From: Streptococcus equi subsp. equi
GTDB lineage: Bacteria; Bacillota; Bacilli; Lactobacillales; Streptococcaceae
Direction: 5' to 3'
DNA: 64,000 nucleotides
Assembly: GCA_900637675.1 (NCBI GenBank)
Contig: LR134389.1
Coordinates: forward strand, 1,302,001 to 1,366,000
The position numbers and the translations under genes are program-made. Position 1 is the first letter of the stretch, and each line of letters starts with the position of its first letter. This document shows, piece by piece, positions 56,182 to 64,000 of this stretch. Under the pieces are notes generated by a model. The model was not told the origin of the DNA. It made no database searches and saw nothing but the letters and a program-made list of their open reading frames with translations.

Positions 56182-56859
56182 TTATTGTCCTTTCGTTTTG
56201 CGAATAAGCTTGATATAGATAATGTGCTTTAATAGAACATTCCATAAAAAGTTGGGAACTAGGGAAATAAGAATACTTGTTACAAGCAGGATTGATAAAT
56301 GACCATAATCCAAATTAGGGAATTGCTCCGGATTCAGATAAACATAATAGCTAAATGGAATACAGAGTAAAGAAATACCAAAAGCAAAATAAGTAGCTAT
56401 ATAAGGAGTTTTTAGATTATCTGACGACAAATTTCTACGAATAGCAAAATCAAACATCTTTTCAAAATAGTCATGCTGCCGCTTTAAATCTGGTTCCTTC
56501 TCCGCTAATGGATCACGACCTCTGATAGCAAGCATTAACGTCTCAAAAGCAAGAAATAACACAACACCAAGAATAATTGGAGCATAAGTATCAATTTTCT
56601 CTGATAAGTCTTCCTCGAAAATAGGGAAACTTCTACTCAACAGTATCATTCCTGCAACAGTAACTGGTGATAAGCATGAGGCAATAATCAAAAGGTTAGA
56701 CGTTAGTGCTTGTTGCTTTTCAATTGTTTGTTTGGTGGCTTGTCGCCACGTGACCTTTCCAGTCCATAGATCATACTCAGCCGCATAACCATCACCGGTC
56801 AAGCCCGTTCCCATGCCATTATCAACTGGGAATAACAGCGTTCTCATTAACATTACCAT
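56182..56859 (-). CDS. Putative LXG-toxin immunity membrane protein, copy 3
   Basis: A 225-residue protein with four predicted spans. Its N-terminal 45 residues (MVMLMRTLLFPVDNGMGTGL... then EYDLWTGKVTWRQ) are almost identical to copies 1 and 2, while the membrane part diverges. The C-terminus shares PNFLWNVLLKHIIYIKLIRKTK. The gene is preceded by the same 30-nt segment as the others, which carries AGGAAGGAG and the codons of the toxin C-terminus. An immunity role is inferred from position. Confidence 0.72.
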   Translation of the reverse strand: MVMLMRTLLFPVDNGMGTGLTGDGYAAEYDLWTGKVTWRQATKQTIEKQQALTSNLLIIASCLSPVTVAGMILLSRSFPIFEEDLSEKIDTYAPIILGVVLFLAFETLMLAIRGRDPLAEKEPDLKRQHDYFEKMFDFAIRRNLSSDNLKTPYIATYFAFGISLLCIPFSYYVYLNPEQFPNLDYGHLSILLVTSILISLVPNFLWNVLLKHIIYIKLIRKTKGQ

Positions 56860-56880
56860 GCTAAGCTCCTTCCTGATTGT

Positions 56881-57567
56881 TTAGGTTTCATTCTTTAAAA
56901 TTCTTTCTTTTGTTTGGCGAATAAGTTTGACATATATAACGTGCTTCAAGACACCATTCCATAAAAAATTGGGAAATAAGGAAATCAACAAACTTGTTAC
57001 AGATAATGCAGCGAGATAATCCCCAAATGAAGATGGGTGCAAGTAAAAATGATAACAAAGTGGAATGATTAAAAAAATTAGAAATAAAGTAATGTATAGA
57101 CCTACATAAGGTACTGATAAATTGTTAAAAACACCTGAATTGTCATGTATAGTATTATCATACATTGTACGATAATAGTATAGTTGACGATCTAAATCGG
57201 GCTCTTTCTCTAATATCGTATATCTACTTCTAAGCGCCAACATCAATAATTCAAACGATATAAAAAGGATAAATCCAACTATTAGCGGTGCCCACTTGAA
57301 AATCATTGAATTAGTATCGCCACTAAAAACGCCTAAGCGTCTAACAATAATAACAAATAAAAATATAGCTAATGGAGATAAACTACCAGCTATAAGATTA
57401 AGTACAAATGCTACCTTTTGTTGGGTTCTAATCTTATCATCACTGGGCTGACGCCACGTAACTTTTCCAGTCCATAGGTCATACTCAGCTGATAAGCCGT
57501 CTCCAATTAAGTTATTATCCATACCATTATCTATGGGAAATAACAAGGTTCTCATTAACATTACCAT
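56881..57567 (-). CDS. Putative LXG-toxin immunity membrane protein, copy 2
   Basis: A 228-residue paralogue of its two neighbours: near-identical start (MVMLMRTLLFPIDNGMDNNL), four membrane segments, and end PNFLWNGVLKHVIYVKLIRQ. Its membrane part is more diverged, as expected if the copy recognises a different toxin. It ends inside the repeated segment that precedes copy 3. Confidence 0.72.
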   Translation of the reverse strand: MVMLMRTLLFPIDNGMDNNLIGDGLSAEYDLWTGKVTWRQPSDDKIRTQQKVAFVLNLIAGSLSPLAIFLFVIIVRRLGVFSGDTNSMIFKWAPLIVGFILFISFELLMLALRSRYTILEKEPDLDRQLYYYRTMYDNTIHDNSGVFNNLSVPYVGLYITLFLIFLIIPLCYHFYLHPSSFGDYLAALSVTSLLISLFPNFLWNGVLKHVIYVKLIRQTKERILKNET

Positions 57568-57602
57568 GCTAAACTCCTTCCTGATTGTTTAGGTTTCATT
57601 CT

Positions 57603-58274
57603 TTAAGATTTTTCTTTCGTTTTGCGAATAAGCTTGATGTAAATCAATTGTTTCACTAAGACATTCCATAAAAAATTGGGGACTAAGGAAATAAGAATGC
57701 TACTTCCTACTAAATTTCCTAAATAGGACCAAAAAGAATTTTGCTGCAGATATTGAGAGTAAAAAATTGGAATAACCGAAAAGGCAATCAAGAAAGCTAC
57801 ATAAAGCCCTATAAAAGGTACTGATAAATTATTAAAAACACCATCATTCTCACGTATAGTATTGTCATACATGGTCTTAAAATACCCATGTTGACGCTTT
57901 AAACTTGGCTCCTCTTTGGCTAATGGATACAGACGTCTAATAGCCAGCATCAATAATTCAAACGAGAAGAAAAAGACCAAGCCTACCATCAGAGGAGCAT
58001 ATCGATAAATTGTTGTACTAGTATCTACATCAAAAAGCTTCAGACTTTTTGCCGTAAAAATGATAGACATGATGACAAGTGGAGATATTGCAGCTGCAAT
58101 GAGATTAATTATAGCTGCTACCTTTTGTTGCCTTTTTATTTTTCCATCACCAAGTTGTCGCCACGTGACCTTTCCAGTCCACAAATCATACTCAGCTGCA
58201 TAACCATCACCAGTCAATCCTGAATCAAGTCCGTTATCAACTGGAAATAACAGTGTTCTCATTAACATTACCAT
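57603..58274 (-). CDS. Putative LXG-toxin immunity membrane protein, copy 1
   Basis: A 223-residue four-span protein whose ATG overlaps the last codons of the LXG toxin (GCATGGTAATG), so it is translationally coupled. This is the expected place for the cognate immunity protein, and polytopic immunity proteins protect against membrane-damaging T7SS toxins in other species. I infer function from this, not from sequence identity to a known immunity protein. Confidence 0.75.
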   Translation of the reverse strand: MVMLMRTLLFPVDNGLDSGLTGDGYAAEYDLWTGKVTWRQLGDGKIKRQQKVAAIINLIAAAISPLVIMSIIFTAKSLKLFDVDTSTTIYRYAPLMVGLVFFFSFELLMLAIRRLYPLAKEEPSLKRQHGYFKTMYDNTIRENDGVFNNLSVPFIGLYVAFLIAFSVIPIFYSQYLQQNSFWSYLGNLVGSSILISLVPNFLWNVLVKQLIYIKLIRKTKEKS

Positions 58275-59878
58275 GCTAAACTCCTTCCTGATTGTTTAGG
58301 TTTTACGTTCTTATCTAAATTGTCATTAATTGTACTACCAATCCAACTACCTGCCATAGCTCCTAAAATACTTCCTGCAACAGAACCGATAGCAGCACCT
58401 ACACCTGGAATAGGTATAACTGCTTGACCAATAACTGCACCTGTTACACGCCCAATATTGCTTCCGACAACAGTTGTTGCAGTATCAACAGCTACCTTAC
58501 GGGCTGTTAAAGCAGCAGTTTGCTCATTGCTATAGCCTTTTTTCTTGTAAGTTTCAACCGAGTCCTTAACATTTATAGCAGCACCTACCCAACCCGCAAC
58601 TTTGAGACCTTTTCCTGCAAACTTGAGCACCTTGCTTGCAGCTTTTCCAACTTTCCCAAACTTACCGAGACTTTTACCCAGGTTATTCTCCTTCATCATT
58701 TTCAAGTCTCTATTTAGGCGTCCATGCTCATATGACTTGAGTTTTGACGATATGTTGCTTAGCTCTTTATCAACTTTCTTTAACCCTTTACCAACTTTGG
58801 TGAGCTTCCCTTGATTATCTTTTGAAATTTTTGAAATGAGGGATTGTACTGTTTCACTCTTCTTCAATTGCTTGATACCAGGTAAGTCTGTGTAACGGGC
58901 TCCTTTTTTAGAAAAATGTTTACCTTTGATCCCTCCTTTGTCAAAATTGGGATCGTTTTTAGATGCTTTCCAAATATTCCATGTTTTGTTTGGTGTATTT
59001 TTCCAATAATGTTTACCTGAATGTTTCCAATAATACCTTCCTGAGGAAACGATATACAGCCCACCCTTTGTATACTTAACTAGTTTCTTTACACTCTTGA
59101 TTTTGTTCTTATTTTCATCTGACAGAACACCGTCCATCACAAAACGATAGGCATCTTCGTACTTAATCCCGGTTTCTCTCGAAAGTTTTTCTGCTGCCTG
59201 CTGTAGCTTCAGCTTCGAGGCTTTTTCCTCCCTTTGCGTCCACCTCTTTTCTACTACCTTGGTCCACTCTAAGTCAAGAGCCCTGGGAAGAGTGAACGTC
59301 TGACTTGTCCCATTCCAAGAGGTCTTGGTTTGTCTGATACCTATATTGACTGCCTCGGCTAAGGCTGCGATAGACGAAAAGAGGTGACGGGAATTGCTAT
59401 CAAACTCTCGCAGCTTAAGGAGCTTCTCTTCTAATTTTCTCTTGACTTGACGCTGGTTACTCGCTCCGCTCTTGAGATTAGTAATATAAGAGTAATTCGG
59501 CAGCTCCTGCCGATACTCCAGATCAATCAACTCAACGTAACGACCTATGATGCGGTCTGAGCGGCTGATCTGATCCACCAGCTCACTCTCCTTCAAATCC
59601 ACACTATCAACCTGACGACGGTAGTCATTAGGAAATGCTGCACAGGCTTCCTTGATGGCTTCATCTAGCAGGATACAGCCCCTCATCAAAGGGATCAATA
59701 CCTGCTCGCTGTACCTTTTAGCAGAAGCATAGGTATGCCCTGATAAGTCAGGACTAGAAGACACCAATTGCTCCAAAGCTCTTTGCAAAGACTTATAAGC
59801 TGTTATCCGCTGCTGCAAGACCTTACCAACGCTACTAGCTTGCTGGTCCGATGACCCCAGATACATGTCAATGCTCAT
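58268..59878 (-). CDS. LXG-domain type VII secretion toxin with glycine-zipper C-terminus
   Basis: A 536-residue protein. Residues ~1-230 form the helical LXG domain that T7SS exports with its Lap partners. Residues ~280-320 are Tyr/Trp/Lys rich (GRYYWKHSGKHYWKN). Residues ~465-515 are a glycine zipper, VVGSNIGRVTGAVIGQAVIP and GVGAAIGSVAGSILGAMAGS, typical of pore-forming or membrane-depolarising effectors such as TelE and TspA. No nuclease or NADase motif is seen. It overlaps the lap2 gene upstream and the first immunity gene downstream. No essC or other secretion gene is in the window. Confidence 0.85.
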   Translation of the reverse strand: MSIDMYLGSSDQQASSVGKVLQQRITAYKSLQRALEQLVSSSPDLSGHTYASAKRYSEQVLIPLMRGCILLDEAIKEACAAFPNDYRRQVDSVDLKESELVDQISRSDRIIGRYVELIDLEYRQELPNYSYITNLKSGASNQRQVKRKLEEKLLKLREFDSNSRHLFSSIAALAEAVNIGIRQTKTSWNGTSQTFTLPRALDLEWTKVVEKRWTQREEKASKLKLQQAAEKLSRETGIKYEDAYRFVMDGVLSDENKNKIKSVKKLVKYTKGGLYIVSSGRYYWKHSGKHYWKNTPNKTWNIWKASKNDPNFDKGGIKGKHFSKKGARYTDLPGIKQLKKSETVQSLISKISKDNQGKLTKVGKGLKKVDKELSNISSKLKSYEHGRLNRDLKMMKENNLGKSLGKFGKVGKAASKVLKFAGKGLKVAGWVGAAINVKDSVETYKKKGYSNEQTAALTARKVAVDTATTVVGSNIGRVTGAVIGQAVIPIPGVGAAIGSVAGSILGAMAGSWIGSTINDNLDKNVKPKQSGRSLAW

Positions 59879-60218
59879 TAGCTCTCTCCTTTCCTTTGAC
59901 TAGCTTTAATTGTCGGGTAAGGGCTTCCTCTTCTTGGTACAAACGACGCTGCTCTCCTAAGAGCTCCTCATGACTTTGTTCCAAGGACGCTTGTGTTTTC
60001 CTTTTCAAATAACATTCTTCTGCCAAAGCCCCTTCAAAGAGATGACTATCTGATGATGAACGAAAGGTGGTTGCAGCTGCTGTTAACAGTTGTGCCGCTA
60101 GGTTAGATAGTTCCTCATAGTCTTCAAAGCGCTGTTCATTACGCTTAAGCTCTTGGGCTATGGTTTCCAAGCGTTTATCCAATCTCTCCTTCTGGTACAT
60201 GAGCTCATTTTGGGTCAT
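59868..60218 (-). CDS. Lap2-type LXG partner (DUF3958)
   Basis: A 116-residue protein, nearly all coiled coil (KERLDKRLETIAQELKRNEQRFED, SHEELLGEQRRLYQEEEALTRQL). DUF3958/Lap2 proteins bind the LXG domain with Lap1 and help target it to the T7SS. It overlaps lap1 by 14 nt and the toxin by 11 nt. Confidence 0.82.
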   Translation of the reverse strand: MTQNELMYQKERLDKRLETIAQELKRNEQRFEDYEELSNLAAQLLTAAATTFRSSSDSHLFEGALAEECYLKRKTQASLEQSHEELLGEQRRLYQEEEALTRQLKLVKGKERANEH

Positions 60219-60519
60219 TGAGACTAAACCTCCGCCTGTTTTCTAAACGCCCTAACTCTTTTCCAAGCTGAAGATCCATCGCTTGAAAAGAGGCAGAGAC
60301 ACTCTGAATGTGTTGCGACATAGAAGCGATGATCCCAACTACCTGCGCTGAAACGTTGTGCGATAAATCAATGGCAGAGCTGGCATCACTACGATTTCCA
60401 GTAACGGTCGTCTTCATATCTTTGCTCACCGCACCAGCACTAGAGAGGGCCTGGACTCCTCTTGCCAAAGCTGTCGCTCGCTCACTAGCTGTGCTACTAT
60501 TATTTTGTAATACTACCAT
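60205..60519 (-). CDS. Lap1-type WXG100-like LXG partner (DUF3130/TIGR04197)
   Basis: A 104-residue, helical-hairpin protein without a WXG motif, starting MVVLQNNSSTASERATALAR. It is the first gene of the toxin operon, as Lap1 genes are. A TATAAT box lies near 60558-60563. It is expected to form a complex with Lap2 and the LXG domain, masking or completing the export signal. Confidence 0.8.
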   Translation of the reverse strand: MVVLQNNSSTASERATALARGVQALSSAGAVSKDMKTTVTGNRSDASSAIDLSHNVSAQVVGIIASMSQHIQSVSASFQAMDLQLGKELGRLENRRRFSLNDPK

Positions 60520-60641
60520 ATAACTCTTTCTAACTCTCTAATAATTGTATATATTTTATTATAACAAAATAATCTACCTTATTGCTAGTGTATAATGAAC
60601 TAATCCAACCATAATCATAACGTTATATACTTAAATTAATG

Positions 60642-60890
60642 CTATCTAGTGCTATTATCTATACTAAGTTTAGGATATTTAATATAGCCTGCCTCTTTTT
60701 TAAAAAAGTCTTGAGCTTCTCTTTCACTATCGTCAATATAGCCTCCAAACCAGACTTTTTTAATGTTTTCGTGGTTGAAAAAGAAGCCCTGATTGTCAGT
60801 CAGTCCACTAGGATACAAGCACCCAGCATAGTCAAAATAACCGATATTGCCATTGTCATTATAAAAACAGCCAGAAATGACATCAGGTAG
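60642..60890 (-). pseudogene. 3' remnant of a second DUF4176 gene
   Basis: The frame opens after a stop at 60891 and reads LPDVISGCFYNDNGNIGYFDYAG, then FFFNHENIKKVWFGGY to TAG at 60642. It aligns with the intact DUF4176 protein at 55861 (NGEIGYFDYAA, LFFNHEDIADVIYFGY), but the first 25 or so residues are gone. It is the end of another LXG module upstream of this one. Confidence 0.82.
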
Positions 60891-60896
60891 TTAAGT

Positions 60897-61098
60897 CAAC
60901 TATACTGTGTGAGGATTGTTGCTGTCGGTTTAATAGGGCTTTTCGAGCCTGTATGTTTATCTAAAACTCATCAGCTTTTTGGCTTTATCCTGTACTTACC
61001 ATACAAGGCTTTTTAATCATAGCTTTAGCTGTTTACAACTGCTTTTGAGGCTTTGCCACTAGACAAGAATGACGACAACGAGCAGCTAATGCAATACC
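60897..61098. other. Short intergenic region between the T7SS remnant and mnmE
   Basis: No gene or clear signal other than the mnmE promoter at its right edge. Confidence 0.4.
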
Positions 61099-61127
61099 TT
61101 GCTTTCTATGCTGACTTGTTCTACAAT
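61099..61127 (+). promoter_or_regulatory. mnmE promoter
   Basis: TTGCTT (61099-61104), 17 bp, TACAAT (61122-61127). The predicted transcription start falls at or next to the ATG (61135), although AGAAGG overlaps that interval. Confidence 0.6.
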
Positions 61128-61134
61128 AGAAGGC

Positions 61135-62511
61135 ATGAGTATAACTAAAGAATTTGATACAATTGCAGCCATTTCAACTCCGTTAGGTGAAGGAGCTATT
61201 GGCATTGTTCGCTTGTCTGGTACCAAGGCTCTGGACATTGCTAAATCGATCTTTAAAGGAAAAGATCTAACAACAGTCGCCTCACATACCCTTAACTATG
61301 GTCATATTATCAAGCCAAGCACAGGTGAAGTGATTGATGAGGTCATGGTATCAGTCATGCTGGCGCCAAAAACCTTTACCAGAGAGGACGTGATTGAAAT
61401 CAATACCCATGGCGGTATTGCGGTGACAAATGACATTTTACAGCTCCTCATTAAACAGGGAGCTCGAATGGCAGAGCCCGGCGAATTTACAAAGCGTGCT
61501 TTTTTAAATGGCCGTATTGATTTAACACAGGCTGAGGCAGTCATGGATCTGATTCGTGCAAAGACTGATAAGGCCATGTCTATTGCTATCAAGCAGCTAG
61601 ACGGCTCCCTATCACAGCTCATCAGCGACACACGTCAAGAAATCCTAAATACCTTAGCCCAGGTTGAGGTTAATATCGACTACCCCGAATATGATGATGT
61701 CGAAGAAATGACCACTGCTCTTTTGCGTGACAAAACGCGAGAATTTCAAACACTTTTAGAGCAGCTCCTACGTACTGCCAAGCGCGGGAAGATCCTACGT
61801 GAGGGCTTGTCAACAGCTATTATCGGCCGACCGAATGTAGGAAAGTCTAGTCTGCTCAATACCTTGTTACGTGAGGATAAGGCCATTGTCACTGATATTG
61901 CAGGAACAACTCGTGATGTCATTGAAGAATATGTCAATATCAAGGGAATTCCTCTAAAGCTAGTTGATACTGCTGGAATTAGAGAAACAGATGATTTAGT
62001 AGAGCAAATTGGTGTTGAGCGGTCTAAAAAAGCCCTACAGGAGGCTGATCTGGTCCTTTTAGTTCTCAATGCTTCGGAAAAGCTGACCGAACAGGACAAG
62101 GCTCTGCTAGCCCTTAGTCAGGATAGCAATCGCATTATTCTCCTCAATAAAACCGATCTGGAGCAGGTCATTGAAAAAGACCAGCTTCCAGAAGAGGCGA
62201 TCCCAATATCAGTTTTGCAAAACCAAAACATTGACCTGATCGAAGACCGGATCAATCAGATTTTCTTTGATCATACTGGGCTAATAGAGCAAGATGCGAC
62301 TTACCTATCCAATGCTCGTCATATTTCCTTGATTGAGCAGGCAGTACAAAGCTTAGAGGCTGTCAATGAAGGACTTGCTTTAGGAATGCCGGTTGATCTC
62401 TTACAGATTGATTTGACCAGAGCTTGGGAAATCCTAGGAGAAATCACAGGCGATGCCGCACCTGATGAATTAATTACTCAATTGTTCAGTCAGTTCTGCC
62501 TTGGAAAATAA
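61135..62511 (+). CDS. mnmE: tRNA modification GTPase MnmE (TrmE)
   Basis: With MnmG it installs 5-carboxymethylaminomethyl (or aminomethyl) groups on wobble U34. The 458-residue protein has the N-terminal folate-binding domain ([19 protein letters not shown]), a G domain inserted in a helical domain ([34 protein letters not shown]) and the C-terminal CLGK. Start MSITKEFDT at 61135 is chosen; 12 upstream codons are open but lie in the promoter. Confidence 0.97.
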   Translation: MSITKEFDTIAAISTPLGEGAIGIVRLSGTKALDIAKSIFKGKDLTTVASHTLNYGHIIKPSTGEVIDEVMVSVMLAPKTFTREDVIEINTHGGIAVTNDILQLLIKQGARMAEPGEFTKRAFLNGRIDLTQAEAVMDLIRAKTDKAMSIAIKQLDGSLSQLISDTRQEILNTLAQVEVNIDYPEYDDVEEMTTALLRDKTREFQTLLEQLLRTAKRGKILREGLSTAIIGRPNVGKSSLLNTLLREDKAIVTDIAGTTRDVIEEYVNIKGIPLKLVDTAGIRETDDLVEQIGVERSKKALQEADLVLLVLNASEKLTEQDKALLALSQDSNRIILLNKTDLEQVIEKDQLPEEAIPISVLQNQNIDLIEDRINQIFFDHTGLIEQDATYLSNARHISLIEQAVQSLEAVNEGLALGMPVDLLQIDLTRAWEILGEITGDAAPDELITQLFSQFCLGK

Positions 62512-62678
62512 TAGTTCACTGATCTTTTTGCCATAACTGCTAGACAAGATCTCTTGATAAGCATGACTGCCTATCAATGTCTCCTCTAAAACTAGTTTTA
62601 CGTCTGTTTTTACAAGGACTTTTCAAAAGATGATCCACTGTGGCATTTCTCTTTGTAAATAATGGCTTGACGCCAAAC

Positions 62679-62727
62679 AAAAAGCCTTATGAAGTCTCAT
62701 TAAACGACTAACTTCATAAGGCTTTTA
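62679..62727. terminator. Bidirectional terminator between mnmE and pepV
   Basis: AAAAAGCCTTATGAAGT and ACTTCATAAGGCTTTT form a stem of about 15 bp with T-runs on both sides, between convergent genes. Confidence 0.9.
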
Positions 62728-62777
62728 TTCGTTAATATTAGCAAGGCTCATCTTAGACAGAGAGCTTGTTCAATCTC

Positions 62778-64000
62778 TTATTTGATCAATTCATAAATAG
62801 CTTCGGCGTAAATGGCAGCTGATCGGTAAATATTGTCTAATGGCATGTATTCATTGGCCTGATGCATTGTGTTTTCATCACCTGGGAACATCGCACCAAA
62901 GGCAACACCACGCTCAAGCAAGCGTCCAAAGGTGCCACCACCGATAACCTGCTCGTAGCCCTTGAGTCCTGTTTGCTTTTCATAGACGGATAGGAGGGTT
63001 GAGACCAGCTCATCGTCCATTGGCACATAGTGAGGGGTGTGTTCATGCTCAGATAAGGTAACCTTAGTCAAGCCTGGTAATTGCTCAAGCCCTGCCTTTA
63101 GCACTGCTGCATTGGTTCCCTTTGGATAACGGAAATTCAAGGCAATGGTATTGTCATCTGAATCCTTAGCAAAGCTAAAGACACCTGCATTCATGCTAAG
63201 GGCACCCATTTTGTCATCTGTATAAGCCAAGCCAAGCTTTTCTGCTGTGAAATCCTCATGAAGCACCTCACCTGCAATATGCAAATAAGCCTTGGCTGCG
63301 CCATCAAAGCTAAATTGATTTAAGAATTTAGCCAGCAGGGTTGCACCGTTAACACCAGCCTCTGGTGTAGAGCCATGAGCAGATTTCCCAATAATGGTCA
63401 CTTCCAATAGCCCATCAGCCTCTTTGACAGATCCTGTCACTGCGTGCTCAGATAAGAATTGCTCCAAAGAAGCTTCGATAACATTAAGCTCATGCGGTGA
63501 GCTGATCAGAGCTGTCGCTGATTCAGGAACCATATTTTCACGTAAACCGCCTTGGAAGCGATGAAGGACAAAAGCTCCAGCATTTTGACCAACAAAATGA
63601 AGGTATTCTGTAATGTTTCCTTTCTCACCATTGATAATGGGAAATTCAGCATCTGGTGAAAAACCAAAATCAGGGTTCTTCAAGCCATTGTGAGCAAAAT
63701 AATAGTCCATATCACCCCAGCCTGACTCCTCATCAGTCCCAACAATGAAGCGAACCCTTTTAGAAACTGGCAAGCCTAATTCCTTGATGATTTTCAGGGC
63801 ATAATAGCAAGCCATGGTTGGCCCCTTATCATCAGATGAACCACGCGCATAGATACGATTATCCTTAATCACCGGCTTATAAGGGTCTGTCTCCCAGCCA
63901 CTACCAGCAGGTACCACGTCTAAATGGGCAAAAATCCCTAAAACCTCATCTCCCTGACCAAATTCAAAATCACCAGCATAGTTATCAATATTACGCGTTT
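62778..64000 (-). CDS. pepV: Dipeptidase PepV (M20 family), 5' end outside the window
   Basis: About 407 C-terminal codons of a zinc dipeptidase. Metal-ligand motifs are visible: GIFAHLDVVPAG near the window edge, ARGSSDDKGP, GTDEESGWGDMDY and SPDAEFP. The lid-domain His is in SAHGSTPEAGVNG, and GGGTFGR lies near the end. PepV hydrolyses a wide range of dipeptides in the cytoplasm. The frame continues past position 64000. Confidence 0.93.
   Translation of the reverse strand, partial: TRNIDNYAGDFEFGQGDEVLGIFAHLDVVPAGSGWETDPYKPVIKDNRIYARGSSDDKGPTMACYYALKIIKELGLPVSKRVRFIVGTDEESGWGDMDYYFAHNGLKNPDFGFSPDAEFPIINGEKGNITEYLHFVGQNAGAFVLHRFQGGLRENMVPESATALISSPHELNVIEASLEQFLSEHAVTGSVKEADGLLEVTIIGKSAHGSTPEAGVNGATLLAKFLNQFSFDGAAKAYLHIAGEVLHEDFTAEKLGLAYTDDKMGALSMNAGVFSFAKDSDDNTIALNFRYPKGTNAAVLKAGLEQLPGLTKVTLSEHEHTPHYVPMDDELVSTLLSVYEKQTGLKGYEQVIGGGTFGRLLERGVAFGAMFPGDENTMHQANEYMPLDNIYRSAAIYAEAIYELIK

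Overview
The window is about 64 kb of chromosome from a low-GC Gram-positive coccus, and the gene content points to a pyogenic-group Streptococcus. The S. equi/S. zooepidemicus lineage is my best guess, inferred from protein similarity and gene order recalled from memory, not from a search. Most genes are on the minus strand. Many have AGGAGG-type ribosome binding sites and TTGACA-17-TATAAT promoters.

Layout: (1) 1-3.6 kb: end of a ferredoxin-NADP reductase gene, trmD, rimM, a decayed region holding an IS-end remnant and the 3' piece of a cell-wall-anchored protein, then khpA and rpsP (rpsP is frameshifted as read). (2) 4-7.9 kb: a three-gene MacAB/YknXYZ-like efflux operon ending in a TVP38 membrane protein. 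(3) 8.1-15.8 kb: the pyrR-pyrP-pyrB-carA-carB pyrimidine operon behind a PyrR attenuator. (4) 15.9-23 kb: a second TVP38 gene, rluD, lspA, a LysR regulator, rplU-prp-rpmA (rpmA frameshifted as read), a CapA-like protein and a lipoprotein. (5) 23.1-27.8 kb: an accessory peptide-modification locus made of an Rgg regulator, a 29-residue two-cysteine peptide gene, an attenuator hairpin, a class III lanthipeptide-synthetase (LanKC) gene broken by frameshifts, and an MFS exporter. (6) 27.9-31.2 kb: two insertion sequences, each with target duplications and each inserted in a terminator hairpin, flanking a tRNA-Arg. (7) 31.2-55.4 kb: mostly core genes (rpsA, tRNA-Gln, tRNA-Tyr, ilvE, parC, parE, plsY, pyrC, ung, an amino-acid ABC transporter without ATPase, an amidase, pyrF-pyrE with its own PyrR attenuator, a MetR/MtaR-like regulator, a HEPN-motif protein, punA, deoB, rpiA). 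(8) 55.7-60.9 kb: a type VII secretion LXG toxin module (Lap1, Lap2, glycine-zipper LXG toxin, three tandem paralogous membrane proteins, DUF4176 protein) flanked by remnants of further modules. (9) 61-64 kb: mnmE and the start-truncated pepV.

Pyrimidine synthesis is unusually complete here: pyrR, P, B, carA, carB, C, E and F are all present (pyrD is not), with two separate PyrR-type attenuators. The nucleoside salvage genes (punA, deoB, rpiA) lie together. The two accessory systems most worth attention are the Rgg/peptide/LanKC/MFS locus and the LXG module with its duplicated putative immunity genes. Three genes (rpsP, rpmA, lanKC) each lack one A in an A-run. Because two of them are core ribosomal genes, homopolymer sequencing error must be excluded before any is called a pseudogene.
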